64,000 nucleotides of DNA from JAIBJN01 sp963830885 (GCA_963830885.1 CAWHOA010000028.1:62001-126000), one strand, 5' to 3'. Shown: positions 50,521 through 58,979, numbered from the stretch's first letter. A program made the numbers and translations. Notes: a model not told the origin generated them from the letters alone.

Positions 50521-51765
50521 ATGCGGATCTTCATCTGGCACGGCTACCTGCTCGCGGGCACGGGCTCGAACATCTACACGCGCCAGCTCGCGCGGGAGTG
50601 GATGCGGGAGGGCCACGAGGTCACCGTCTTCTCGCAGGAGCCTCACCCGGAGCGGTACGACCTCGGCGGGGCGGCGACGGTGCGTCCGGACGTGGGTGGG
50701 CTGCTCCCTGTCTTCGTCCTCGACGAGTACGAGGGCTACGAGGTGAAGCGGGTGCAGGACTGTACCCGCGCCGAGCTCGACCGCTGGGTCGAGGCGAACG
50801 CGGCGGCGATGCGGGAGCGGCTGCCCGCCGACCTCGTCTTCGTCAACCACGTCCTCCTCGGCGGCCCGGTCGGAGCGGCGACCGGTGCGCGCTACGTCGT
50901 CAAGGCGCACGGGTCGGAGCTCGAGTACTCCATGCGCGGGAATCCGGAGCTCTCGGAGTGGGGGCGCGAGGCCCTGGCGGCCGCGGCCGCGGCGATCGTC
51001 GGCTCCCAGCACATCCGCGAGGTGCTCGACGAGATCTGCGGCCACGTCGACCGCGTCCACGAGGTCCCGCCGGGCGTCGACGTCGAGCTCTGGGTTCCGG
51101 CGGCGCAGGACGACGCGCTCGCGGCGCTCCTCGCCGAGTCCCGCGAGGATCCGCCCAATCCGGGCAATGCGAACGAGCGTCTTCCGGACGAGGGAAACGC
51201 CGACCGCCTCGCCCCCTTCCTCGCCGGCGACCGCGCGACGGTCGTCTACTTCGGGAAGCTGATCGAGAACAAGGGCGTGCAGGTGCTCTTCGAGGCGCTG
51301 CGTGGAATGGACGCGCGCGCCGTGATCGTCGGCTTCGGTGACTACCGCTCCGAGCTCGAGCGCCTGGCCGAGGGGCTCGATGTCCTCTTCACCGGCCCGC
51401 TCGAGCACCGGCACCTCGTCCATCTGCTCGCGCTGGCCGACGCCGCGGTGGTGCCCTCGATCTTCCCCGAGGCCTTCGGCATGGTCGCCGCCGAGGCCGC
51501 CGCGGCCGGGTGCCCGCCCATCGTGGCGAACCACTCGGGCCTTGCCGAGATCGCCCAGGGTCTCGAGCGGCACTACCCGCCGGAGCTGCGCGAGCTGCCG
51601 AGCTTCCCGAACGGCGACGCGGACGTCCTGCGCGCGCGGCTCCAGGCCCAGCTCGGGCTCCAGGGGGCCGAGCGCGCGGCGTTGCGCGAGGCGGCGCGCG
51701 CGGCGACGGTCGCGCTCTGGAGCTGGACGAGCGTCGCCCGTCGCATCCTCGCCGCCGCCGGCTGA
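50521..51765 (+). CDS. Family 4 glycosyltransferase (GT-B fold)
   Basis: 414 residues. N-terminal domain: WHGYLLAGTGSNIYTRQLAREW, KAHGSELEYS. C-terminal domain: VVYFGKLIENKGVQVLFEAL (donor-binding, KG motif) and the E-x7-E signature PEAFGMVAAEAAAAGCPPIV. Transfers an activated sugar onto a lipid, glycan or small molecule; the acceptor is unknown. Short Pro/Asn insert (EDPPNPGNANERLPDEGN) in the C-terminal domain is unusual. No polysaccharide cluster around it. Confidence 0.88.
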   Translation: MRIFIWHGYLLAGTGSNIYTRQLAREWMREGHEVTVFSQEPHPERYDLGGAATVRPDVGGLLPVFVLDEYEGYEVKRVQDCTRAELDRWVEANAAAMRERLPADLVFVNHVLLGGPVGAATGARYVVKAHGSELEYSMRGNPELSEWGREALAAAAAAIVGSQHIREVLDEICGHVDRVHEVPPGVDVELWVPAAQDDALAALLAESREDPPNPGNANERLPDEGNADRLAPFLAGDRATVVYFGKLIENKGVQVLFEALRGMDARAVIVGFGDYRSELERLAEGLDVLFTGPLEHRHLVHLLALADAAVVPSIFPEAFGMVAAEAAAAGCPPIVANHSGLAEIAQGLERHYPPELRELPSFPNGDADVLRARLQAQLGLQGAERAALREAARAATVALWSWTSVARRILAAAG

Positions 51766-51805
51766 GACGGGTGGGGCGACCGGCGGCCCGGCCGCCCCAC
51801 CCGTC
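51766..51805. terminator. Bidirectional terminator between convergent genes
   Basis: GACGGGTGGGGC (51766-51777) and GCCCCACCCGTC (51794-51805), a perfect 12-bp stem directly after the glycosyltransferase stop and 3 bp before the end of the convergent lamin-tail gene. Confidence 0.85.
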
Positions 51806-51808
51806 CGC

Positions 51809-52750
51809 TCACGGGGCGGCGGCGACGTTCGCGGCCCCTCGGGTCAGGGTTGTCGTGAAGACCCAGTCTGTGGCGGCGTTGTTCGTGTCCGTCCCGTCGG
51901 GGATCCGGCTGAGGGAGCCGGCCTCGGTGTTCGAGTCGGCGACTGTCGCCGGCAGCAGCGTCCCCTCGACGAGGCTGTACGTCCTCGCGGTGATCACCGC
52001 CGCGGTGATGCCGCCCTCGTAGGAGAGCGCGTCGAGCAGCGCGCCGTCGTCGGTGTCGATCAGGGCGAGCCCGTCCGGCGCGCCGTTCTGGGCGTCCCCG
52101 GCGACGACGAGGAACGCGCCCGGAGCTAGGGTGCCCGTCAGGGCCTCGCGGTCGTACTCCACCGAGTCGGCGCCGTCGACGTAGACGAGCGCGATCCCGG
52201 CGAGATCGATCGCGGCTGTGCCGGTGTTCTTCAGCTCGACGAAGCCGTCGCCGTCGGTCCCCACCTGGTCGTAGTCCACCTCGTTGATGACGAGGCCGCC
52301 GGTGGGCGGCGGAGGTGGAGGCGGAGGCGGCGGAGGGGTCCCGCCCGCGACGCAGCGGAAGAGCACCGTGTCGTCGCCTGCGAAGTCGAGCTCGACGGTG
52401 CCGGCCGCGCCGCCGTCGGTGGTGCACGCGATCCCCGCGAGGTCAGCGAGCTTCGTCAGGCCGGCGCCGGGATCGCCCTTCGGCCCCTGCGGCCCCGCGG
52501 GGCCGGCCGGCCCGGCGGCGCCCGCGACGTTCCAGGACACGGCCTGCTCGCGCGCGCGGCAGGCACTCGCGGACGAGACGATGCGCACCCACCCGCCGTT
52601 CGGGTGCCGGCAGGCGACGATGACCTCGTCCGCGGCCGCCTCCGCCGCGAGCGTGGTGTTCGTCTCCACTGCGAGCGCCGCTCCGGCGGCGATGGCGAGC
52701 GCCAGCACGGCCGCGATGGCGGCGAGCGTCCGCATGCGTGTGATCTTCAT
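51809..52750 (-). CDS. Secreted protein with collagen-like segment, poly-Pro linker and lamin-tail domain
   Basis: 313 residues, Shine-Dalgarno AAGGAGA before ATG. Signal peptide (RTLAAIAAVLALAIAAGAALA), a ~50-residue Cys-containing domain, a short Gly-X-Y run (GPAGPAGPQGPKGDPGAG), a second small domain with two Cys, an 11-Pro linker, then a lamin-tail (LTD) beta-sandwich: LVINEVDYDQVGTDGDGFVELKN, IDLAGIALVYVDG, GAFLVVAGD. LTD domains occur in secreted bacterial proteins and nucleases; none of the latter is fused here. Probably a cell-surface or matrix protein. Confidence 0.82.
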   Translation of the reverse strand: MKITRMRTLAAIAAVLALAIAAGAALAVETNTTLAAEAAADEVIVACRHPNGGWVRIVSSASACRAREQAVSWNVAGAAGPAGPAGPQGPKGDPGAGLTKLADLAGIACTTDGGAAGTVELDFAGDDTVLFRCVAGGTPPPPPPPPPPPTGGLVINEVDYDQVGTDGDGFVELKNTGTAAIDLAGIALVYVDGADSVEYDREALTGTLAPGAFLVVAGDAQNGAPDGLALIDTDDGALLDALSYEGGITAAVITARTYSLVEGTLLPATVADSNTEAGSLSRIPDGTDTNNAATDWVFTTTLTRGAANVAAAP

Positions 52751-52881
52751 GGGTCTCCTTCCGGTCGACGTGACCTGACCGGAGATACCGCCGGCGGCCC
52801 CGCTCCCACTAGTGGCCGGAGCGGACCTGTCTAGCGGGAAGCCGCATGGACGCTGGGGCCTGTGGAGAGCCCGGCGCGGTC

Positions 52882-53991
52882 TTAGAGCGGTCCCGTCACG
52901 GGCAGGCCGGCATCGAGCTGCCGCCGCTGGTCGGCGGTGAACGGCCCGCCCTGGAGCGCGGCGTCGAGCTGGCGCGACCGGAAGAGGTCGGCGATGTAGC
53001 GCATGCGGTCGGCGAGCTCCGTCCAGTTGACCGCGCCGCCCAGCGGCACCGGCTGGTCGGCGTCCTGCCGGCGCAGGAAGTCGAGCGTCTCGGGATCGTC
53101 GATCGGGTCGAGCAGCGCCGGATAGAGCGGCTGCCCCTTCGGCGCGGGGAGCTGCCGGCCGAGGAGGAGTGTCTCGCCGGGGAGCTGGAGGGTCATGAGC
53201 TCGCGGGTGCACAGCTCTTCCCAGTGGCGCTCGGCCGCCTTCGACGCGTCGCGGAGGGCGAGCCGCAGGGCGCCGCGGCAGAGCGTCCGCAGCCCGCGCG
53301 GGAGGCTGCGGCTGGCCTCGTCCGCCGGGTCGAGGAGGGCAAGGCGGATCGGCGCGTCGATCGACCCGGCGATGAAGGGCTGGAGCCGGATCTGCTCGTG
53401 CCGGCCGATGCGCGCGTTCGCCAGGAGCATCAGCTCGGCCTGCCGGTGCGGGTCGGGCTCGGAGCGCACGCGTGCGTAGCCGTTGAGGGCGAGGCGCAGG
53501 CGTGTCTGGCCGCCGCGCTCGCTGGGGCCCTCGGTCAGGGTCCCGCCGAGCCGCCGCAGCGCGGCGCCGTCATCGTCCTCGTCGAGCGCAGCAATCGCGC
53601 GCGCGAAGACCGGCCCCAGCTCGCTGAAGACGGCGACGTTCCCGGCCGTGACCAGCTCGCCGACCTCGTGGACGACCCGGCGCGCGATGTCGAGGACGAC
53701 GTCCTTGGGGATCGCCGCGTCCGCGTTCACCCGGGCGAGCGTCCGGTTCGCCCGCTCGATCCCGCGGTCGAGGTGCGTCGAGCCGGCGAGGACCTCGCGA
53801 AACGCCTCGGGCACCTCCTCGTCGCGGATGAAGCGCCCTGCCGTGCGCGAGGCCCAGGTGGCGAACGTGCACCAGTTGGCGTGCTGCGCGCCGAGACGCT
53901 TCCCGAGGCCCACCGAGAGGTCGTGGTAGCACTGCGTGATCAGCAGGTTGCGCCGGATCGGATCGCTCTCGAGCGCGACGATCCAGGCCAC
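52882..53991 (-). CDS. Hypothetical helical protein (~369 residues)
   Basis: GTG at 53991 is the best start between the upstream stop (54030) and the conserved-looking AWIVALESDPIRRNLLITQCYHDLS. Mostly helical, Arg/Leu/Ala-rich, with AQHANWCTFATWASRTAGRFIRDEEVPEAF and a late LLGRQLPAPKGQPLYPALL. No signal or TM. I do not recognise the family; it resembles actinobacterial hypothetical proteins of similar size. Same strand as the tfoX-ECF-cupin run, 38 bp after it. The 131-bp gap 52751-52881 is featureless. Confidence 0.65.
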   Translation of the reverse strand: MAWIVALESDPIRRNLLITQCYHDLSVGLGKRLGAQHANWCTFATWASRTAGRFIRDEEVPEAFREVLAGSTHLDRGIERANRTLARVNADAAIPKDVVLDIARRVVHEVGELVTAGNVAVFSELGPVFARAIAALDEDDDGAALRRLGGTLTEGPSERGGQTRLRLALNGYARVRSEPDPHRQAELMLLANARIGRHEQIRLQPFIAGSIDAPIRLALLDPADEASRSLPRGLRTLCRGALRLALRDASKAAERHWEELCTRELMTLQLPGETLLLGRQLPAPKGQPLYPALLDPIDDPETLDFLRRQDADQPVPLGGAVNWTELADRMRYIADLFRSRQLDAALQGGPFTADQRRQLDAGLPVTGPL

Positions 53992-54029
53992 GCGCTCCAG
54001 CGAGGTCGGCTCACCTGGGGGCCGCTCGG

Positions 54030-54365
54030 CTATGTCTTCGCCTTCGGAGGCAGGGCGCGCGCAAAGCCGGCGGCCCGCTCGACCCAGCGGCGAACCCCGG
54101 CATCGTCGAGGCCGGCGCGCTCCACGTAGACCAAGCCCGTCATCGGACGGCCGGTGAAGTCCATCTCCCTGACGTGCGGCTCGTCGAGCGCGGCGTCGGC
54201 GCCCTCGGCGCCCAGTCGCAGCATCAGCTCGTCCTTGACGATCCCGCACGCCATGTTGCCGCCGATCATGAAGGCGAGGCCGCCGAACATCTTGCGCTCC
54301 GTCAGGCTCGGCTCGTCGGCCAGCACGACCCTGACGCGGTCGGCGAGCTCTTCGTCGTAGGCCAC
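54030..54365 (-). CDS. TfoX/Sxy family N-terminal domain protein
   Basis: 111 residues with GTG start and GGAGGG 6 nt upstream. ERKMFGGLAFMIGGNMACGIVKDELMLRLG is the TfoX_N core, and MTGLVYVERAGLDDAGVRRWV the usual end. In Gammaproteobacteria Sxy controls competence with CRP, but stand-alone actinobacterial copies have no established role. Starts 2 bp after the ECF sigma gene, so is co-transcribed. Confidence 0.87.
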   Translation of the reverse strand: MAYDEELADRVRVVLADEPSLTERKMFGGLAFMIGGNMACGIVKDELMLRLGAEGADAALDEPHVREMDFTGRPMTGLVYVERAGLDDAGVRRWVERAAGFARALPPKAKT

Positions 54366-54367
54366 GC

Positions 54368-55348
54368 TCAGCCCTCCAGTCGGCTCGGGAGCCCGAAGCG
54401 CTCGAAGTTCGACGGGTCCGCGAAGCCGACGATGCCGGCGACGGTGTCGCCCTCGAGCGCGAAGACCATGATGCCGTACGGGTCGAGGCCGTCCCGCCCG
54501 GGAACGGGCACATACGCCGCCAGTGCCGGCTGGCGGTTCGCCGCGGTCGTGACGAGGCGGATCTCGTCGAGGCGACCGCCGAGCGGCACCGTGGCGAAGA
54601 ACGCGCCGACCTCGGGCGCCCCGCGCACGTAGAACGGCTCCGGCGGCATCGCCATCATCGCGTCGCGCGCCAGCAGGCTGACGATGGCGTTGATGTCGAC
54701 CGCGTCCCAGGCCGCCATGAACCGGCCGAGGAGCGCCTGCTCGTCGGTTCCGCGCTCCGGGACGTGTGCGGGCGCCCCGAGGCTCCGGGCGCGCTCGAGC
54801 CCGGCCCGCGCGCGCTGGAGCGCGCTGTTCACGGCGGCGACCGAGTCGCCCAGGGCCTCGGCCGTCTCCTTCGCCGACCAGTCGAGCACGTCGCGGAGGA
54901 TCAGCACCGCCCGCTGCTTCGGCGGCAGGAGCTGGGCAGCGGTGACGAAGGCGAGCTGCACGGTCTCGCGGGCCTCGACCTCGTCCAGGAGGCGGTCCGG
55001 GTAGGGCGTCAGGTGGAGGAGACGCTCGTTCCAGGCGTCCTCGCCCGTCTCGGCCACCGGCACCTCGGGCCGCCGCCGGCGACCGGCGAGGGCGGACAGG
55101 CAGACGTTGGTGGCGATGGCGTGCAGCCAGGCGCCGAGCCGTCCGCCGGGATCGAAACGGTCGAGGAACCGCCACGCGCGCAGGAGCGTCTCCTGGAGCG
55201 CGTCGTCGGCGTCGTGCACCGAGCCGAGCATGCGGTAGCAGTGCAGGTGGAGCGCGCCGCGGTGCGGCTCGACGAGGAGACGGAAGGCCTCCTCGTCGTC
55301 GCGCGCCGCCGCGAGCAGGTCGGCCTCGCCGGTCACCATGCCCGCCAC
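54368..55348 (-). CDS. ECF sigma factor with C-terminal SnoaL-like domain
   Basis: 326 residues. Sigma region 2: DEEAFRLLVEPHRGALHLHCYRMLG, DADDALQETLLRAWRFLDRF. Region 4: LLPPKQRAVLILRDVLDWSAKETAEALGDSVAAVNSALQRAR. A ~120-residue NTF2/SnoaL-like domain follows (FMAAWDAVDINAIVSLLARDAMMAMPPEP...). This is the architecture of the SigG/SigJ-type ECF group in which the C-terminal domain, rather than an anti-sigma, is thought to control activity. No anti-sigma gene adjacent. Coupled upstream to the cupin gene. Confidence 0.92.
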   Translation of the reverse strand: MAGMVTGEADLLAAARDDEEAFRLLVEPHRGALHLHCYRMLGSVHDADDALQETLLRAWRFLDRFDPGGRLGAWLHAIATNVCLSALAGRRRRPEVPVAETGEDAWNERLLHLTPYPDRLLDEVEARETVQLAFVTAAQLLPPKQRAVLILRDVLDWSAKETAEALGDSVAAVNSALQRARAGLERARSLGAPAHVPERGTDEQALLGRFMAAWDAVDINAIVSLLARDAMMAMPPEPFYVRGAPEVGAFFATVPLGGRLDEIRLVTTAANRQPALAAYVPVPGRDGLDPYGIMVFALEGDTVAGIVGFADPSNFERFGLPSRLEG

Positions 55349-55349
55349 G

Positions 55350-55748
55350 TTAGACCCCCGGGGGCTCGGCGCCCAGCTCGGTCCAGGCTCCGGGGCTGAA
55401 GGCGCCGGGCGCGCCGCCGAGGGCGAGGACGCGGATGCCGTTGTCGCCCGGGACGATCCGCCGGAGCTGATCCGGGCCGAGCCGGGCCATGACGCCCGGC
55501 CGCAGCTCGAACTCCTCGCCGTCGACCTGGAGCGTGGCGCTCCCCTCCAGCGGGACGTAGACCTCCTCCTGGTTCGGGTCGTAGGCCTCCGCGGAGTGGT
55601 TGTGCAGCGGGTAGCCGTCCCAGTTCGGCGGCAGGGTCAGCACCTGCATCCCCCAGGCCGTCACGCCAAGCTCGGCCCGGGCGCGCCGCAACAGCCCCTC
55701 GTGGATCCCCTCCATCTCGTCGATCGCCACCACGGTCACGTCGCTCAT
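55350..55748 (-). CDS. Cupin domain protein
   Basis: 132 residues, single small beta-barrel: NWDGYPLHNHSAEAYDPNQEEVYVPLEGSA gives the first cupin motif (HxH-x-E) and RPGVMARLGPDQLRRIV the second. It could bind a metal and act as a small sensor, isomerase or dioxygenase. First gene of the cupin-ECF-tfoX run, GGAGG 8 nt before ATG. Confidence 0.86.
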   Translation of the reverse strand: MSDVTVVAIDEMEGIHEGLLRRARAELGVTAWGMQVLTLPPNWDGYPLHNHSAEAYDPNQEEVYVPLEGSATLQVDGEEFELRPGVMARLGPDQLRRIVPGDNGIRVLALGGAPGAFSPGAWTELGAEPPGV

Positions 55749-55830
55749 GTCGAGCCTCCGTTCGTCGAGATCGTTCCGAAAGGGTCAACTCACGGAGGGC
55801 GGCGAACTCATCGGTTCGCCGCGGAGGGAG

Positions 55831-55859
55831 AAAGGGCCGGCGAGCGGCCGGCCCTTTTT
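55831..55859. terminator. Terminator hairpin with T-tract
   Basis: AAAGGGCCGG (55831-55840) pairs with CCGGCCCTTT (55848-55857), followed on the plus strand by T residues to 55859; on the minus strand it lies 6 bp after the microprotein stop. Most likely terminates the microprotein transcript. A small GGCGAAC/GTTCGCC hairpin lies just to the left, in the space before the cupin gene. Confidence 0.8.
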
Positions 55860-55864
55860 GACGT

Positions 55865-55930
55865 CTAGAAAACCAGGATCAGGATGATGATGACCAGGAT
55901 GATGACGAGCGTTCCGACACCGATGTACAT
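55865..55930 (-). CDS. 21-residue hydrophobic microprotein
   Basis: ATG at 55930 preceded by GGGAGGT with 4-5-nt spacing, TAG at 55867-55865. After MYIGVG the chain is almost only Leu, Ile and Val (TLVIILVIIILILVF), one TM helix. Own Shine-Dalgarno and own terminator make it a convincing single gene. Similar very short hydrophobic proteins are annotated in Actinobacteria but have no known function. The 112 bp upstream (55931-56042) hold its promoter region, with no clear consensus. Confidence 0.7.
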   Translation of the reverse strand: MYIGVGTLVIILVIIILILVF

Positions 55931-56042
55931 GCGTACCTCCCTTCGGCACGGCCTGGTACCCCGAGCGCCGAAACGAAAACGTCAGCGAGGCGTTGTCGTG
56001 TGCCCGTAGCGCCTACCTCCTCGCCGCCGAGGTCGAGGTCGA

Positions 56043-56990
56043 CTAGGCGGCCGCGAGCCGTGCCGCAAGCCGGTGGACCGCGGCGCGGAGCTCCTCCGGC
56101 CGGCGGATCTCGAAGCCGCACTCAGCGCCGGCCAGCACGCCGGCGAGCCAGTCCAGGGACTCGGCTCGAATCCGCATGAGCGTCCCGGTCCCGTCGGGGG
56201 CGAGCTCGGCGAGGACGTGCGAGAGGCGCTGGCGGGCGGTCTCGAGCGGCAGGTCGAGCAATACCTCCGCCTCCCAGGTCCACGGGACGCGCGCGAGTGA
56301 GGCGCTCACGTGGGCAACGGCGTCGAAGCCGTCGGGCGCAGGCTCGGCCGCCCTGTCGAGGAGCGCGGGGCCGGAGATCCGGTCGACCCGGAAGGTGCGC
56401 TCGTCCTCCCGCCCGTGGTCGAACGCCGCGAGGTACCAGCGGCCGGCGTGGACGACGAGTCCGTAGGGGCTCAACTCCCGCCGGCTCCGCTCGCCCGCGA
56501 ACGACGTGTAGCCCGCCAGCACGCGCCGACGCCTGCGGATCGCGTCGGCGAGCAGCAGCACGTCCTCGCCGGCGACCGGCGCGCCGCCGGCCGCCTCGCC
56601 GGTGAAGCCGAGCGCGTGCTCCAGCGCCTCCGACCGCCGGCGCAGCTCAGTAGGGAGAACGCGGAAGACCTTCGCGAGCGCCTCGTCGGCGGCTGCGCTC
56701 TCCGTGTCGAGGCCGAGGCGGCGCGCCGCCACGAGTCCGAGGACGACGACGACGGCCTCGTCCCCGGTCAGCATCAGCGGCGGGAGCCGGTAGCCGGGCC
56801 GCAGGCGGTAGCCCCCGCCGCTCCCGCGCTGGCCCTCGACCGGGATGCCCAGGTCCTGCAGCGCGACCACGTAGCGGCGCACCGTCCGCGCGTCGACGCC
56901 GAGCTGGTCGGCGAGCTCGGCGCCGGTGGCGACGGGCCGGGACTGGAGCGCCTCGAGCAGCTCGAGGAGGCGCGAGGTCGGCGAGGCCAT
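56043..56990 (-). CDS. WYL-domain transcriptional regulator (HTH-WYL-WCX)
   Basis: 315 residues. N-terminal winged helix: RLLELLEALQSRPVATGAELADQLGVDARTVRRYV. Central WYL domain with SPYGLVVHAGRWYLAAFDHGREDERTFRVDRI, and a C-terminal WCX region. WYL domains sense ligands such as nucleic acids or nucleotides. ATG at 56990 preferred; a longer frame to 57005 exists. Divergent from the DUF1579-like gene across an 84-bp AT-richer gap, so probably regulates it. Confidence 0.9.
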   Translation of the reverse strand: MASPTSRLLELLEALQSRPVATGAELADQLGVDARTVRRYVVALQDLGIPVEGQRGSGGGYRLRPGYRLPPLMLTGDEAVVVVLGLVAARRLGLDTESAAADEALAKVFRVLPTELRRRSEALEHALGFTGEAAGGAPVAGEDVLLLADAIRRRRRVLAGYTSFAGERSRRELSPYGLVVHAGRWYLAAFDHGREDERTFRVDRISGPALLDRAAEPAPDGFDAVAHVSASLARVPWTWEAEVLLDLPLETARQRLSHVLAELAPDGTGTLMRIRAESLDWLAGVLAGAECGFEIRRPEELRAAVHRLAARLAAA

Positions 56991-57074
56991 GGCGCAGTCA
57001 AGCACATATAGAGGACAGAAATCGCCCTATTTACCGGCTAGCCTGACAAGGACCACGACGGCAAGGAGGCCGCG

Positions 57075-57539
57075 ATGAGCAGCCCATCGGACTTCGACTT
57101 CTTCTTTGGCAACTGGACGGTGCGGAACCGCTACCTGGGCGAGCGCCTGCGGGGCTCCGACCACTGGGAGGAGTTCGAGGCGACCAGTGAGGCCCGGCCG
57201 CTTCCGGGCGTCCTCGGAAACGAGGACGAGTTCCGCACCGAGGCCCTGGGCGGCTTTGTCGGCATGTCGTTCCGCTTCTTCGACCCCGAGGCGAAACGGT
57301 GGTCGATCTACTGGGCGGACAGCCGGCGGCCCGGCGTGCTCGACCCGCCCGTCTTCGGCGCCTTCGCGAACGGCAGCGGCGTCTTCGAGGGCACCGACGT
57401 CCTCGCCGGCAAGCCGATCCTCGTCCGCTTCACCTGGACGGAGGTCGACACCGGGGCCCCGCGGTGGGAGCAGGCCTTCTCCGCCGACGGCGGGGAAAGC
57501 TGGGAGTCGAACTGGGTGATGGAGTTCACGCGGCGCTAG
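57075..57539 (+). CDS. DUF1579-like small protein
   Basis: 154 residues: FDFFFGNWTVRNRYLGERL at the start (the F-x-G-x-W pattern of DUF1579/lipocalin-like proteins), FRFFDPEAKRWSIYWADSR and GVFEGTDVLAGKPILVRFTW in the middle. Likely a small beta-barrel. Function unknown. AAGGAGG before the ATG; divergent from the WYL regulator. Confidence 0.75.
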   Translation: MSSPSDFDFFFGNWTVRNRYLGERLRGSDHWEEFEATSEARPLPGVLGNEDEFRTEALGGFVGMSFRFFDPEAKRWSIYWADSRRPGVLDPPVFGAFANGSGVFEGTDVLAGKPILVRFTWTEVDTGAPRWEQAFSADGGESWESNWVMEFTRR

Positions 57540-57544
57540 GCGCG

Positions 57545-58021
57545 TTACGCGGAGTCGTAGGCGCGCCGGAGGCCGTCGATCTCGATCTTCCCCATCTGCA
57601 GCATCGCCTGCATGACCGCCTGCGACTTGGCGGGATCCGGGTCGCCGAGCAGCTCGCCGAGCGCGCGCGGGATGATCTGCCACGAGACGCCGAACCGGTC
57701 GGCCAGCCAGCCGCAGGGTCCCGGCTCACCGCCCTCGGACAGCTTCTCCCAGAGCTCGTCGACCTCCTCCTGGGTCTCGCAGTCCACGAAGAGCGAGATG
57801 CCCTGCGAGAAGGAGAAGGACGGTCCTCCGTTCAGCGCCATGAACTCCTGGCCGGCCAGCTCGAACGTGGCGGTCATCAGCTCGCCCTTCGGCCCGGGGC
57901 CGGCCTCGCCGTATTCCTGCGTGCTGAGGATCCGCGAGTCCGGGAAGACCGACGTGTAGAGCGCGACCGCCTCCGCGGCTTGCCCGTCGAACGTCAGGAA
58001 CGTGGTGATCTTCTTCTGCAT
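57545..58021 (-). CDS. PhnB-like VOC family protein
   Basis: 158 residues from ATG 58021, which has AAGGAG upstream. KITTFLTFDGQAAEAVALYTSVFP and FMALNGGPSFSFSQGISLFVDCETQEEVDELWEKL, WLADRFGVSWQIIP and the terminal MQMGKIEIDGL are typical of the PhnB/3-demethylubiquinone-methyltransferase-like VOC subgroup, whose members have no settled function. Converges on the DUF1579-like gene with a 5-bp gap. Confidence 0.88.
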   Translation of the reverse strand: MQKKITTFLTFDGQAAEAVALYTSVFPDSRILSTQEYGEAGPGPKGELMTATFELAGQEFMALNGGPSFSFSQGISLFVDCETQEEVDELWEKLSEGGEPGPCGWLADRFGVSWQIIPRALGELLGDPDPAKSQAVMQAMLQMGKIEIDGLRRAYDSA

Positions 58022-58108
58022 GTCGGCATGCTCCTTCGCGATCGGATGTCGAGTAGGGAGACCGGTCGGCGCGCTGGAACTCATCGCTCGCGGCGTCGGA
58101 GTAGCCGG

Positions 58109-58552
58109 CTAGCCGAGGTCGAGGAGCTCGCGGAGCGCGGACGTGAGCTCGTCCACGCGCTCGTCGTCGAGCCGGTCTCGGACCAGCAGGTCGAGCTCGG
58201 CGAGGACGCCGGCGGCCACCGGCTCGAACGCGCAGGTGCGTGCCGTCAGGAAGACGAGCGCCGCCCGGCCGTCGGTCGCATCCGGGCGGCGCTCCACGAG
58301 GCCGTCGCGCTCGAGCCGGCGGACGAGCTCCGTCATCGTCTGCTTGCTGAGCCGGGCGCGGCGGGCCAGCTCCCCGAGCCGCAGACCGTCCTCCTCGAAG
58401 AGCGGGAGGAGGACGGAGCCGTACGAGGGGCTGACGTCGCCGTAGCCGGCCGCTGCGAACCGTTCGGCCAGGAGCTCGTTCCAGCGCTGTGCCGCCTTGG
58501 CGAGCAAGAAGCCGAGGTCATCGCGGCCGACAGGCGATGGGCCCTCGCTCAC
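58109..58552 (-). CDS. MarR family transcriptional regulator
   Basis: 147 residues, GTG start coupled by GTGA to the SRPBCC gene. Winged helix: LRLGELARRARLSKQTMTELVRRLERDGLVERRPDATDGRA, with the MarR wing DPxDGR-like segment. C-terminal helices for dimerisation. Probably represses its own operon through the dyad at 58964-58979. Confidence 0.92.
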   Translation of the reverse strand: MSEGPSPVGRDDLGFLLAKAAQRWNELLAERFAAAGYGDVSPSYGSVLLPLFEEDGLRLGELARRARLSKQTMTELVRRLERDGLVERRPDATDGRAALVFLTARTCAFEPVAAGVLAELDLLVRDRLDDERVDELTSALRELLDLG

Positions 58553-58938
58553 CCGAAGCGCGCCCGCAGGTTCTCGAGCTCGCGCAGGAGCGAGCGGTAC
58601 TGGGCCTCGAAGAGCTCGTCGGACATTCCGGGAGCCTGGAACATCGTGAAGGTGAACGCGCTCGCCCCGCCCGGCAGGTCGACGACCCGCGTGGGGAAGA
58701 GGCCGAGCTCGTCTTCCGCCGGGCCCGCGTACATGTCGATCACGCCGGTTGCGGGATCGGCGTCGATGGCGAAGTAGAACTCGCCGAGGCCGTTCACGAC
58801 CTTCGGCTTGCCGTCCTCGTACCGCAGCTCGCGCGCGAACTCCGTCGCCCAGGCAGGCAGGTTCTCGATCCGCGAGAGGTAGTCGAAGACCTGCGTCTTC
58901 GGAGCCGAGAGGATCGTCGTGGCAGTCCGGGTCTCCAT
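58549..58938 (-). CDS. SRPBCC (START-like/polyketide cyclase fold) protein
   Basis: 129 residues: TATTILSAPKTQVFDYLSRIENLPAWATEF and the late FTMFQAPGMSDELFEAQYRSLLRELENLRARFG. The fold forms a hydrophobic pocket for lipids or aromatic ligands. First gene of the operon with marR; the ligand may be shared with the regulator, which is inference. Confidence 0.85.
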   Translation of the reverse strand: METRTATTILSAPKTQVFDYLSRIENLPAWATEFARELRYEDGKPKVVNGLGEFYFAIDADPATGVIDMYAGPAEDELGLFPTRVVDLPGGASAFTFTMFQAPGMSDELFEAQYRSLLRELENLRARFG

Positions 58939-58963
58939 GGTGTCCCTCCATGTAGTCTGGTTA

Positions 58964-58979
58964 CGTACTACTTAGTACG
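58964..58979. promoter_or_regulatory. Dyad operator upstream of the SRPBCC-MarR operon
   Basis: CGTACTA-CT-TAGTACG, a perfect 7-bp inverted repeat 26 bp before the SRPBCC start codon, in an AT-rich pocket. Size and place fit a MarR dimer site. Confidence 0.6.

Noticed and set aside
50464..51573. 369-codon minus-strand ORF opposite the glycosyltransferase
   Set aside because: Charged low-complexity sequence typical of antisense frames in GC-rich DNA; no motif, and the plus strand encodes a clear GT4 enzyme.
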